Positions 41,861-50,963 of a stretch of 64,000 bases of DNA are shown here, one piece after another; positions within the stretch are counted from its first letter, which is position 1, and each line of letters starts with the position of its first letter. The translations under genes were made by a program, and so were the position numbers. Location of the stretch: contig CAJTVQ010000012.1 in assembly GCA_910579935.1 (NCBI GenBank), forward strand, positions 20,844 to 84,843, written 5' to 3'. The notes below the pieces were generated by a model that did no database searches, was not told where the DNA came from, and worked only from the letters and a program-made list of their open reading frames with translations. This DNA is from an uncultured Lachnospiraceae bacterium (GTDB taxonomy: Bacteria > Bacillota > Clostridia > Lachnospirales > Lachnospiraceae).

Positions 41861-41911
41861 TTCATTTCCGCATAGCAATAAGGAAAACAGCCATGCTTAT
41901 AATATCTAACT

Positions 41912-42910
41912 CTACTTCATCCAGGAAAAGTCATTTCCGTCCTTTCCATTCTTATCGCTGCTATTGTCACTGCTGATATTTCCCGTACCATTGCTGTTTT
42001 GATAGGTATCCCCGCCGTAATTACTGTAATTATTATGCTCCGCACCATAATTACCGGTAAAATTACCGCCGTCTCCGCCATAGCCGTTCCCGTTATAAGC
42101 TCCGTCTGCACCGCTGGCCGAAGAGAATTCTAACGGTTCCTGCACCCTCTGCTCTTTCATCTTCTGTATCGCGCATCCCAGGATAAGCAGGGAGATACCG
42201 AAGTTAATAACCCAAAAGAACGGTATATTAAAAGGCAAGAAAGATACGGCAGCCTTAATGATCAGCGGAAGCACCCTGCTATATATACCCAGCAGATACA
42301 ACTGCCCAAATGTAAGCTGGTACTTCATACAGGATGCCACGATCATCCCCAGCAACGCCACGAAAAGCACGCCGAAGAAAAACAGCGCCGTTATCCAAAA
42401 ATAAGCCAGAATCAGAAAAATGGCGATCCACAGATAAACAAACGGCAGAAAACCCAGCAGATCAGCTTTGGAAAACTCAAGCCCTTCCAGTTCGTCAAAA
42501 TAGTACTGCTGAACCTGACCGTTATTCTTCATGATCACTTTCTCGGAATCCATCAGTATGACCTGCGAATAATCGTAAAGTAAATCCCCCAGCTGACTGG
42601 CATCATAAAAATATGAATCCGGGTCAGTATCAATATTTACATAGATTCCGCTCTCCTCATACTCAACCACGTCATCTACCCATAAAACGCCATCCGCCAG
42701 TTCAAAATCCGGCACCACCTCATCCACCTGGTTTACCAGTCCCCCGGAACCGGCAAACAGCCGCACGCACGGTATCCCCATCGTTATAACCCAGTAAATC
42801 AGCATCAAAACAACACCGAATCCGAATACCTTGCCTTTTTTGTTATTTAAAAATCCCTGATAACTCTTGTAATCATAAATGGCCAGTGCCATTTCCTTAA
42901 AAATATTCAT
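41912..42910 (-). CDS. DUF1189-like membrane protein
   Basis: 332 residues: one membrane helix near residue 30-50, an outer domain, then four helices (LLGFLPFVYLWIAIFLILAYFWITALFFF onwards) as in DUF1189 proteins. The C-terminal ~60 residues are an Asn/Gly/Tyr-rich, probably disordered tail. Function unknown. Cotranscribed with the protein at 42952-43431. Confidence 0.78.
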   Translation of the reverse strand: MNIFKEMALAIYDYKSYQGFLNNKKGKVFGFGVVLMLIYWVITMGIPCVRLFAGSGGLVNQVDEVVPDFELADGVLWVDDVVEYEESGIYVNIDTDPDSYFYDASQLGDLLYDYSQVILMDSEKVIMKNNGQVQQYYFDELEGLEFSKADLLGFLPFVYLWIAIFLILAYFWITALFFFGVLFVALLGMIVASCMKYQLTFGQLYLLGIYSRVLPLIIKAAVSFLPFNIPFFWVINFGISLLILGCAIQKMKEQRVQEPLEFSSASGADGAYNGNGYGGDGGNFTGNYGAEHNNYSNYGGDTYQNSNGTGNISSDNSSDKNGKDGNDFSWMK

Positions 42911-42951
42911 CCCATACCTCTTCTATTTTAACATATTTACCATAAACGCCA

Positions 42952-43431
42952 TTAATAGGCCACGCCGGCCACAGCCAATGCAAGCCCGAATACTACTGCA
43001 TATGCCAGAATCAGTACCACTGCGTTCAGCAGTATCCTAACCACAATATTCATCCGGCTATTTGTAGAAATAGCGGTAGTCGCTCCAATACCAACAATAG
43101 CCGCCAGCCCTCCTATAGCGCCATTTAAAAAGTTGATAAGATGGAGTATGACAAATATGTAAGACCACCATGGCATCTTAAACGGAACATACTGTTCGCC
43201 TGTTGCACAGTCTACGCCGTCAATCACAAGCTGCGGTGCGCTCAGATTTTTCCTGACCAGCAAAGCCGTTTTGGATCCTACAGGAAATTCATATTCTTCA
43301 TGAACCAGGCCTGTTTTCTTTTTATATTTTTTATTAAGAACAAGCTTTTCCCCGTTAATCTCTACATTTGAGCCTTTCATTTTTACCGTATAAGTCTGTT
43401 CGTCAATTTTCACATTCCATGCTTTTGCCAT
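42952..43431 (-). CDS. Hypothetical protein with beta domain and two membrane helices
   Basis: 159 residues. Residues 1-85 are beta-rich (WNVKIDEQTYTVKMKGSNVEINGEKLVL...), the rest has about three hydrophobic segments (WWSYIFVILHLINFLNGAIGGLAAIVGIG, LLNAVVLILAYAVVFGLALAVAG). No family recognised. Confidence 0.72.
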   Translation of the reverse strand: MAKAWNVKIDEQTYTVKMKGSNVEINGEKLVLNKKYKKKTGLVHEEYEFPVGSKTALLVRKNLSAPQLVIDGVDCATGEQYVPFKMPWWSYIFVILHLINFLNGAIGGLAAIVGIGATTAISTNSRMNIVVRILLNAVVLILAYAVVFGLALAVAGVAY

Positions 43432-43500
43432 TCTCTCTCTCCCTTAATCTCTTATAATTAATTCCCCCTGTTAATTTTTTCCATATTTTTTTTCTGTAAA

Positions 43501-43525
43501 AGGGCTGTCCAGCGCGGACAGCCCT
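43501..43525 (-). terminator. fba terminator
   Basis: AGGGCTGTCC / GGACAGCCCT with a five-base loop and A/T runs on both sides; probably bidirectional. Confidence 0.85.
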
Positions 43526-43534
43526 TTTTCAATC

Positions 43535-44398
43535 TCATGCCTTATCGATAGAACCGAACAATTCCATTTTCTCTTTAACAGTAGCTTTAATCGCTTCAAA
43601 TCCAGGTGCAAGAACCTTACGAGGGTCAAATCCCTTGCCTACCTGGTCTTTGCCTTCTTCAATGTATTTACGTGTAGCGGCTGCGAAAGCCAGCTGGCAC
43701 TCTGTATTTACATTAATCTTAGCAACACCGAGAGAAATTGCTTTCTTGATCATATCCGCCGGAATGCCTGTACCGCCATGGAGTACTAAAGGCATATCGC
43801 CTGTCAGTTTCTGAATGGCGTCCAGTGTCTCGAAAGATAATCCTTCCCAGTTCTCCGGATATTTTCCGTGAATATTACCGATACCTGCCGCAAGGAAGTC
43901 AATGCCCAGATCAGCGATTGCCTTACACTCATTGGGATCCGCGCACTCACCTTTGCCGATCACGCCGTCTTCTTCACCGCCGATAGCGCCAACCTCTGCT
44001 TCGATGGAAATTCCTTTGTCATGAGCTGCTGCAACCAGTTCTTTTGTCTTGGCTACATTTTCATCAATCGGATAATGGGAGCCGTCAAACATTACGGACG
44101 AGAATCCTGCTTCGATACATTTGTAGCAGTGTTCATAGCTGCCGTGATCCAGATGAAGCGCTACGGGAACCGTAATATTCTGGTCTTTGATCAGTCCGTT
44201 TACCATGCCAACCACTACATCATATCCGCCCATGTACTTGCCTGCACCCTCGGAAACACCAAGAATTACGGGAGAATTATTCTCCTGCGCTGTCAAAAGG
44301 ATTGCTTTTGTCCACTCAAGATTATTGATGTTGAACTGTCCGACTGCATAATGGCCGGCTTTTGCTTTTTGAAGCATTTCTGTTGCTGATACTAACAT
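43535..44398 (-). CDS. fba: Class II fructose-bisphosphate aldolase
   Basis: 287 residues. Zinc ligands in VALHLDHGS and later LHGGTG; EAEVGAIGGEEDG and the NVNTECQLAFAAATR segment are typical. Glycolytic and gluconeogenic cleavage of fructose 1,6-bisphosphate. Single-gene transcript between the promoter at 44444-44472 and the terminator. Confidence 0.96.
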   Translation of the reverse strand: MLVSATEMLQKAKAGHYAVGQFNINNLEWTKAILLTAQENNSPVILGVSEGAGKYMGGYDVVVGMVNGLIKDQNITVPVALHLDHGSYEHCYKCIEAGFSSVMFDGSHYPIDENVAKTKELVAAAHDKGISIEAEVGAIGGEEDGVIGKGECADPNECKAIADLGIDFLAAGIGNIHGKYPENWEGLSFETLDAIQKLTGDMPLVLHGGTGIPADMIKKAISLGVAKINVNTECQLAFAAATRKYIEEGKDQVGKGFDPRKVLAPGFEAIKATVKEKMELFGSIDKA

Positions 44399-44443
44399 TT
44401 TTATCTACCTCCATATCATAATAAATACATTTTTATGGAATTT

Positions 44444-44472
44444 ATTATACCCCATTCTTTTTAAAAAAGAAA
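44444..44472 (-). promoter_or_regulatory. fba promoter
   Basis: Minus strand TTTCTT, 17 bases, TATAAT about 50 bases before the ATG. Confidence 0.6.
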
Positions 44473-44582
44473 TAGTTTCTTATAATATAATTCGAACAAT
44501 AACGGCCCTCTTGTAACAGAGTCAGATTGTTTGGTGGTGAAGGAGGACGCCCTGTCGGGGGCTTTGGCCGGAGCGTTGCCTG

Positions 44583-45518
44583 TCACCGATCTGACTGAAC
44601 CGGAACCCTGATTTTGACTGCCTGCTTCATATTCTCTATATGAACTCTTTTATGGTTTCCTCCGAATTCCCCGTCCGTTGTCCATGGAATCTCCCCCTCT
44701 GCTTCAAAAGTAATTTCCCTCGTCTTGAAGCAGTACATATAATCCGTATTAATCCTCCGGTTTAAAAGCGCCGCAATGATCATATTGATTTCCAACGGAT
44801 TGGAAGGCTTTTTGATCAATGTCACTTCAAATTCCCCGTCATCCAGTTCCACATATTTGCCGGTGATCCTCTTAAATCCTCCTACGGAAAGAGAATTCGT
44901 CACCATTCCGTATATGAATTCATCTTCTATCGTGTTTTCTTCCCCGCCGTCCGCCTCCTGTTCCGAAGAACGATACGTCGCTTTCAGGTTATATGATTTA
45001 ATAGAAGAAATCCGCTTCATTCCCTCCAAAAGGTAAGCCATATGGCCCAGTACATTCTTCATTGCCTGACTGGTTTCGTATGACACGTCGGTAAACAGTC
45101 CGAATGCCGCAATATAAACAAAACAGTTTTCATTAAAAGTGCCGATATCACAGGGATAATCTGTTCCCGACACGATGACTTCCGCCGCCCTGCACATATC
45201 TTTCGGCAGTCCGAGGCTCATGGCAAAATCATTGGTACTCCCTGCCGGAATATAGCCGATGGGTATCCGCTTCGAACACTTTATCATACCGTTTACCGTC
45301 TCGTCCAAAGTACCGTCTCCGCCGCTGCATACCAGCAGGTCATACCGCTTCTTCTTATTCATGACCGCCCTGGCCGCATCCCCTTCCTGCTGGGTGGGAT
45401 ACACCGTGATCTCACAGCCCGCTTTGGCAAATATATCGATAATATCACACAGCTTACTGTGTATCTTAGCCTTTCCTGCGCGGGGATTGTACACAAACAA
45501 TATATTTTTTGCCTCCAT
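44583..45518 (-). CDS. Diacylglycerol/lipid kinase family protein
   Basis: 311 residues of the YegS/BmrU family. Nucleotide motif SGGDGTLDETVNGM and GSTNDFAMSLGLP; C-terminal beta domain. Likely phosphorylates diacylglycerol or a related lipid. Monocistronic after the terminator at 45558-45578. Confidence 0.88.
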   Translation of the reverse strand: MEAKNILFVYNPRAGKAKIHSKLCDIIDIFAKAGCEITVYPTQQEGDAARAVMNKKKRYDLLVCSGGDGTLDETVNGMIKCSKRIPIGYIPAGSTNDFAMSLGLPKDMCRAAEVIVSGTDYPCDIGTFNENCFVYIAAFGLFTDVSYETSQAMKNVLGHMAYLLEGMKRISSIKSYNLKATYRSSEQEADGGEENTIEDEFIYGMVTNSLSVGGFKRITGKYVELDDGEFEVTLIKKPSNPLEINMIIAALLNRRINTDYMYCFKTREITFEAEGEIPWTTDGEFGGNHKRVHIENMKQAVKIRVPVQSDR

Positions 45519-45557
45519 ACCGCACCTCCGTTTTCCTTACTTATATAGTCAAAAACA

Positions 45558-45578
45558 GGAGCACCGTTCAGATGCTCC
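45558..45578 (-). terminator. Terminator of the hprK-to-Crh-like operon
   Basis: Minus-strand GGAGCA / TGCTCC stem followed by TGTTTTTG. Confidence 0.7.
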
Positions 45579-45607
45579 GTTCCTTCTTACCGCTTTGAAA
45601 CTTATCT

Positions 45608-45871
45608 TTAACTAACTTTTCCTTTTAAAAGATATGCTTCAATATCCTCTACTGCCTGCTGCTCGTCCGTCCCGTCAGCAATAACCGTTACCTTCTCCCC
45701 GCTGTCAAGTCCGAGACTCATCATACCCATAATGCTTTTTGCATTCACCTTTTTCCCTTCTGCTTCGATGTACACCGTACAATCGTGCCGGCTCGCCACC
45801 TGTACCAAAACCGCTACCGGTCTTGCCTCCAGTCCGGAAGGCAGCTGAATCTGCATAACTTTTTCAATCAT
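45608..45871 (-). CDS. crh: Crh-like HPr-family protein (Glu at position 15)
   Basis: 87 residues with the HPr fold. The phosphocarrier His15 of HPr (GLHARP) is Glu15 here (GLEARP), so it cannot take phosphate from enzyme I. The regulatory Ser46 is kept (VNAKSIMGM). This is the logic of Bacillus Crh, which has Gln15, and the gene follows whiA as crh does there. It should be phosphorylated at Ser46 by HprK, encoded at the head of the same operon, and act as a catabolite signal. Confidence 0.85.
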   Translation of the reverse strand: MIEKVMQIQLPSGLEARPVAVLVQVASRHDCTVYIEAEGKKVNAKSIMGMMSLGLDSGEKVTVIADGTDEQQAVEDIEAYLLKGKVS

Positions 45872-45883
45872 AATGTTCCTCCT

Positions 45884-46825
45884 TTAATCCCTAAGCTTAT
45901 CAGCAATTTCACTTAATTTTCTCAGCCTATGATTCATTCCCGACTTTCCCATCGGAGGAGTCAGGATTTGTCCCAATTCCTTTAATGTTGCATCCGGATA
46001 TTCCAGTCTCAATTCTGCTGTTTCCCTTAAGCTGTCTGACAGATTCTGAAATCCATAGCGTTCCCTTATCAGGAGGATATCCTCGATTTGTCTGGATGAT
46101 GCATTAACCGTTTTGGTAATATTCGCCGTTTCACAGTTTACTTTCCGGTTAATGGAATTGCGCATCTCTTTAACGATCCTGTAATTTTCAAAATCCATTA
46201 AGGATATATGTGCCTCCATAATATTCAGCAAATCCACGATTCCCGTGCCCTCTTTTAAATAAACCACATAATACTTCTTTCTGCTGACAATCTTGGCTTC
46301 TACCTGAAATCCTTGTATGAGTTGCTTTAACTGCTCGGCTCCCTCTTCAAAGATACATACAAATTCCATATGGTAGCTTTTCCCCGGATCACTCATAGAG
46401 CCAACGCTCAAAAAAGCTCCCCTCAAAAACGCTCTCTTACAACAGGCATTTTTAATAATAAGCGGATTCGGCCCTTTCCGGACCGCCTGTTCCATGCCAT
46501 ACTCATCCTTCATCTTAACTGCCTGAAGTATTTTCACAACCTCATCTCTGCCCTCCACAAGAGTGGTATATGTATGTCCCTTTCCTTCACCTAAAGAGAT
46601 TTGCAAAACATCAGTATTTATATTAAATGTTTTTTCCAATAATGTAAAGCATTTTCTTATAACAGTTTCATTTTCTGTCTGAAGACAAAGCTGCACTTCC
46701 CCGTCCACATCTGTTTCCAGCCGGCCCAGAAAGCAGATGATCGCTGCCAGTTCCGCCAGCTGGCAATGTCTGGAAGTGCTCACCTGTCTGGAAAGTTCCT
46801 CCTTTACTTCACTTGAAAAAGACAT
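45884..46825 (-). CDS. whiA: WhiA DNA-binding protein
   Basis: 313 residues: N-terminal LAGLIDADG-like homing-endonuclease fold (RQVSTSRHCQLAELAAII, NACCKRAFLRGAFLSVGS) and C-terminal helix-turn-helix (HRLRKLSEIA end, LKELGQILTPPMGKSGMNHRL). Morphology/division-related regulator in Gram-positives. Twelve bases after rapZ. Confidence 0.94.
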   Translation of the reverse strand: MSFSSEVKEELSRQVSTSRHCQLAELAAIICFLGRLETDVDGEVQLCLQTENETVIRKCFTLLEKTFNINTDVLQISLGEGKGHTYTTLVEGRDEVVKILQAVKMKDEYGMEQAVRKGPNPLIIKNACCKRAFLRGAFLSVGSMSDPGKSYHMEFVCIFEEGAEQLKQLIQGFQVEAKIVSRKKYYVVYLKEGTGIVDLLNIMEAHISLMDFENYRIVKEMRNSINRKVNCETANITKTVNASSRQIEDILLIRERYGFQNLSDSLRETAELRLEYPDATLKELGQILTPPMGKSGMNHRLRKLSEIADKLRD

Positions 46826-46836
46826 AGCGGCACCCC

Positions 46837-47691
46837 TTATTTTTCATCCCTGTGATAAATCTTAAGTCCATAATTTCCCTGATTCTTCATACGCCTGTAC
46901 AATTCATTTGCAAGCGTAACGCTCCTGTGCTTACCGCCCGTACATCCAATTCCGATCACGAGCTGGTATTTTCCTTCTTTTACATAATTCGGTATGAGAA
47001 AGCGTACCATATCCTCCAATTTGGCAAGAAATTCCCCGGCTTCCGGAAAACCCAGCACATAATCCTGCACCGCCTTGTCATTGCCGGTCTGGTGCTTCAT
47101 CTCGTCAATGTAATACGGATTCGGCAGAAAACGCACGTCAAATACCAAATCCGCATCCGCCGGAATTCCGTTCTTGAAACCAAAGGAAAGAATCGTTACC
47201 ATAAGACTATTGTACTCCTCATTCATGACAAATATCCTGTCAATCTCTTCCTTCAGCTCCCTTGTCAGCAGGTTTGAGGTATCAATGACATAATCCGATT
47301 CTTCCTTTATGTTTTTTAGGATTTCCCGCTCCTTATTGATACCGTCCTCCACCCTGCCTCCCATGGACAGGGGATGCATCCGCCTCGTTTCCTTATATCG
47401 TTTCAGAAGCACCCTGTTGGATGCATCCATAAACAGTATTTCAAATAAATAACCGCTTTTTTTAAGATTTTCCAACGCTTTGCGCGCTTCCTCAAACAAC
47501 TGGTCCGAACGCACGTCCAATCCCAAAGCAACTTTATTAATTTCAGAATTTGGCATGGCAATCAGATCCACAAATTTTTCCAACAGGGGAATCGGCAGAT
47601 TATCCACACAGTAAAACCCCACGTCCTCCAGCATCTTCAGGGCGGTCCGCTTCCCGCCGCCGCTCATTCCCGTCACCACCACGAATCTCAT
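46837..47691 (-). CDS. rapZ: RapZ-family nucleotide-binding protein
   Basis: 284 residues, RapZ/YvcJ family (DNLPIPLLEKF, IGIGCTGGKHRSVTLANEL). The Walker A reads GMSGGGKRT, with Arg in place of the Ser/Thr that normally follows the Lys, although the next residue is Thr. Nucleotide binding might be altered. In Bacillus yvcK lies between rapZ and whiA; it is missing here. Confidence 0.93.
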   Translation of the reverse strand: MRFVVVTGMSGGGKRTALKMLEDVGFYCVDNLPIPLLEKFVDLIAMPNSEINKVALGLDVRSDQLFEEARKALENLKKSGYLFEILFMDASNRVLLKRYKETRRMHPLSMGGRVEDGINKEREILKNIKEESDYVIDTSNLLTRELKEEIDRIFVMNEEYNSLMVTILSFGFKNGIPADADLVFDVRFLPNPYYIDEMKHQTGNDKAVQDYVLGFPEAGEFLAKLEDMVRFLIPNYVKEGKYQLVIGIGCTGGKHRSVTLANELYRRMKNQGNYGLKIYHRDEK

Positions 47692-47727
47692 ATGCGCCCT
47701 CTCGTCCTCCGTACCTCAATTCTTTCA

Positions 47728-48639
47728 CTAAAAATCTCCCAGAAATATCACTTCCCGTTCCAGCCTTACACCGAACTTATCCTTTACCCGCTGCTGCACT
47801 TCTTCTATGACCTCTCTCACATCCGCTGCCGTAGCCTTTCCGGTATTTATCACAAAACCGCAATGTTTATCAGCCACCCGGGCGCCTCCTATGCCAAATC
47901 CCCTAAGCCCCGCATCCATGATCAGCTTTCCTGCATAATATCCTTCCGGCCGCTTAAACGTGCTTCCTGCACTGGGATATTCCAAAGGCTGTTTCGCCCG
48001 CCGCTTTGCCGCCAGTTCCTCCATTTTTGCATCGATTTCTTCCTTCTTACCCTGCTGCAGTCTGAGCACGGCCTCCAGTACGATAAACGGACGGTTTTTG
48101 ATCACACTGGTCCGGTAGCCAAATTCCATCGTATCATTATCCAGCACAAGGATTTCCCCTTCCCGGTTCATCACCTCAACAGATTCCACAATCTGTTTCA
48201 TCTCCCCGCCATAGGCCCCCGCATTCATAACAATGCCGCCGCCCATCGTACCCGGTATTCCCGAAGCGAACTCCATACCGGACAGACTATGCTCCCTGGC
48301 TTCTGCTGCCGCTTTCGTCAGCAGTACGCCTGCAGGCACCGTCATACGTTCTCCTTCTATACCGATTTTTCCCATACTGCTGTCCAGTTTCACAATAAAA
48401 CCGGAATATCCCTTATCCCCGACCAAAAGATTGCTTCCGTTCCCCAAAATAAAATAATCCTGTCCCGTAATCTGCAGATAAGGCACCAGTTTCAGCAGCT
48501 GTGCCTTATCTTTGATCTTAATCAGGCATTTCGCATCCCCGCCTACCCGGAAAGTCGTATGTCTGCTCATCGGCTCGTTGAACAGAATATCCTCCTGCGG
48601 TATTACTTCTTTTATATAATCATAAATAGATGAATTCAC
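47728..48639 (-). CDS. murB: UDP-N-acetylmuramate dehydrogenase
   Basis: 303 residues. FAD-binding NGSNLLVGDKGYSGF and SGIPGTMGGGIVMNAGAYGGEM; catalytic Ser in PSAGSTFKRPEGYYAGKLI marks a type II MurB. Reduces UDP-GlcNAc-enolpyruvate in peptidoglycan synthesis. Confidence 0.95.
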   Translation of the reverse strand: MNSSIYDYIKEVIPQEDILFNEPMSRHTTFRVGGDAKCLIKIKDKAQLLKLVPYLQITGQDYFILGNGSNLLVGDKGYSGFIVKLDSSMGKIGIEGERMTVPAGVLLTKAAAEAREHSLSGMEFASGIPGTMGGGIVMNAGAYGGEMKQIVESVEVMNREGEILVLDNDTMEFGYRTSVIKNRPFIVLEAVLRLQQGKKEEIDAKMEELAAKRRAKQPLEYPSAGSTFKRPEGYYAGKLIMDAGLRGFGIGGARVADKHCGFVINTGKATAADVREVIEEVQQRVKDKFGVRLEREVIFLGDF

Positions 48640-48688
48640 CTTAGACCCCTGCCTGTTTTTTTATTATGATATGTCGTTTGGAAATAAC

Positions 48689-49633
48689 TTATTCCAGCAC
48701 TAATTTAGCCGCCCCGTATATACCGGCATCATTCCCCAGCGTGGCCAGTGCAAATTTTGCATCCTTGCATCCCTTGAATACCGTTCTTTCAAAATGGGGG
48801 CGTATATAATCAAACAATACCTCTCCTGCCTTGGATACGCCGCCGCCGATCACAAATAACTCCGGATTGACTACACATGCTATCACGGCCAGTCCCTTAC
48901 CCAGATATTCGCCAAACTGCCCCGCAATCTTTACGGCCAGGGCATCCCCTTCTTTCACGGCATCAAACACCGATTTGGCGGAAATCCTGTCCTCTGGTTT
49001 TTCGCGCAGTACGCTCGGTTCGTCGGATGCCTGCAGCATCCTCCTGGCCAGCCTTACCACTCCCGTAGCGGAAGCATATTCCTCCAGACATCCGGTATTG
49101 CCGCAGCCGCAGACTTCCGTTTCATTGTCCTCTACGTGTATATGGCCGATCTCACCTCCGGCTCCGCAGGCTCCGGTCAGTATGCCCCCGTTTACAATGA
49201 TACCGCCTCCTACACCGGTTCCCAGTGTAACGGCTACCATATTCCGGCATCCCCTGCCGCCGCCCTTCCACATTTCTCCGAGGGCAGCCACATTCGCGTC
49301 ATTTCCGGCCTTCACTTTCATCCCCACTAATCCGGAAAGCGTATCGCTGATGCTGAAAGTCCCCCATCCCAGATTTACGGCCCCATAAACGGTTCCTGCC
49401 GCATCAATCGGTCCCGGAGCCCCTAAGCCCACGCCCTCAACTTCTTCCTTCGATATTTTTTTCCCTGCCATTTTAGCGGTGATGCTCTCCGCGATGTCCG
49501 GAAGGATTTTCTCCCCTCCGTTTTCGGTTCTCGTAGGAATCTCCCATTTATCCAAAAGGTTTCCTTCCACATCAAACAATCCCATTTTTACTGTTGTACC
49601 GCCTACATCCACTCCAAACACATATCTGCCCAT
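48689..49633 (-). CDS. ROK-family glucokinase
   Basis: 314 residues. ATP motif GVDVGGTTVKMG, substrate loop GNDANVAALGE, and the ROK zinc site GHIHVE...CGCGNTGCLEEYAS. Phosphorylates glucose; no DNA-binding domain, so an enzyme and not a NagC-type repressor. Placed between hprK and murB. Confidence 0.92.
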   Translation of the reverse strand: MGRYVFGVDVGGTTVKMGLFDVEGNLLDKWEIPTRTENGGEKILPDIAESITAKMAGKKISKEEVEGVGLGAPGPIDAAGTVYGAVNLGWGTFSISDTLSGLVGMKVKAGNDANVAALGEMWKGGGRGCRNMVAVTLGTGVGGGIIVNGGILTGACGAGGEIGHIHVEDNETEVCGCGNTGCLEEYASATGVVRLARRMLQASDEPSVLREKPEDRISAKSVFDAVKEGDALAVKIAGQFGEYLGKGLAVIACVVNPELFVIGGGVSKAGEVLFDYIRPHFERTVFKGCKDAKFALATLGNDAGIYGAAKLVLE

Positions 49634-49676
49634 CTCACTATCCTGTCCTTTCCGTTTACCCTGCTTTTCTTATTTT

Positions 49677-50624
49677 TTACATTTCTTCCTCTTCTTCATC
49701 CCTGCGCTTCGCCAGTGAATTCTGCACACGGGTATATAATTCCTGCGCTGCATTATATCCCATCTTTTTCTGACGGTGGTTTACCGCTGCAGACTCGCAG
49801 ATAATGGCCAGATTCCGTCCCGGACGGATCGGGATATTATGACAGACCACCCTGTTTCCCAGATACTCCGTATATTCTTCTTCCAGTCCGAGCCTGTCAT
49901 ATTCCTTGTCTTTATCCCACTCTTCCAAACGAATGACCAGATCTATATTCTGGGTATCCCTTACGCTGGATACACCGAACAATGTTTTTACATCCACAAT
50001 GCCGATTCCCCGGAGTTCAATAAAGTGCTTTGTGATATCCGGCGCCGACCCGATCAGCGTTTCATCACTTACCTTACGGATTTCCACCACATCATCGGTC
50101 ACGAGGCGGTGTCCCCTTTTGATCAGCTCCAGCGCTGCTTCCGATTTACCGATACCGCTCTCCCCTGTTATCAGCACGCCTTCCCCGTATACATCCACCA
50201 GTACGCCATGTACGGAAATACAGGGAGCCAGTTTCACATTCAGCCAGCGGATGATTTCCGCCATAAATGCAGAGGTTGCCTTCTTGGTCATCAGCAGCGG
50301 AACTTCGTTTTCAATGGCCATTTTAAGGAACAAAGGCTCAGGCTGCAGCTCCCTGCAGAAAACAATAGCTGGAATCTCCCTTGACAGCAGTTTTAAATAA
50401 ATCTCCTTCTTCCTGTCTTCCGGCAGTCCTTCCATATAAGTATATTCCACGAAGCCTATCACCTGAAGACGGGTTGCGTCAAAATGTTCAAAATAACCCG
50501 CCATCTGCAGCGCGGGACGGTTGATATCCGGCTGATTGATCCTCACTTTGGAAATATCCAGTTCCGGTGTCAGATTTTCCAATTTCATTTTGTCTATGAT
50601 TCTTTTTAAACTTACATACGCCAT
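49677..50624 (-). CDS. hprK: HPr kinase/phosphorylase
   Basis: 315 residues. P-loop GESGIGKSE, the conserved VHGVLVDVYGEGVLI start of the catalytic domain and ELRGIGIVDVKTLFG. Phosphorylates Ser46 of HPr and Crh in response to metabolites. First gene of the operon ending with the Crh-like gene. Confidence 0.96.
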   Translation of the reverse strand: MAYVSLKRIIDKMKLENLTPELDISKVRINQPDINRPALQMAGYFEHFDATRLQVIGFVEYTYMEGLPEDRKKEIYLKLLSREIPAIVFCRELQPEPLFLKMAIENEVPLLMTKKATSAFMAEIIRWLNVKLAPCISVHGVLVDVYGEGVLITGESGIGKSEAALELIKRGHRLVTDDVVEIRKVSDETLIGSAPDITKHFIELRGIGIVDVKTLFGVSSVRDTQNIDLVIRLEEWDKDKEYDRLGLEEEYTEYLGNRVVCHNIPIRPGRNLAIICESAAVNHRQKKMGYNAAQELYTRVQNSLAKRRDEEEEEM

Positions 50625-50963
50625 AGCCTTCTCCTTTTATCCCTCATGATTTGATATGGTGAAATGTTTTCTCCAATTTTTATCAATTTTAACATAGACC
50701 GATTATAATATCAATTCATCCTGAAATATTTTCATCGTCCATGGATGCCGCCCGAGAGCGGCCCGAAGACCGGAGCCCCTCTGCCCTTCCGCTTAGAAAG
50801 ACCCGCCGGAATAAGCGCATGGAAAACAGGGAACAGCCAAACCGCCAAAGCACTCCGGCAGGGACATTCTCTTTTCGCAAAAAAGAGATGCAGAAAAGGC
50901 GATTATTAGTTATAATAGTTATATAGAAAAAATAATATAAACCACAGACAGGAGGCGTACAGT
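50625..50963. other. Divergent intergenic region between hprK and the response regulator
   Basis: 339 bases. The hprK side (50640-50720) is AT-rich with possible -10 hexamers; the other side contains TATAAT at 50911 and AGGAGG at 50950. Between them is a GC-richer stretch with no convincing gene. Confidence 0.4.

Noticed and set aside
44500..44600. Inverted repeat AGTCAGAT / ATCTGACT around the end of the lipid kinase gene
   Set aside because: No U run and a loop of about 60 bases; not a convincing terminator or operator.
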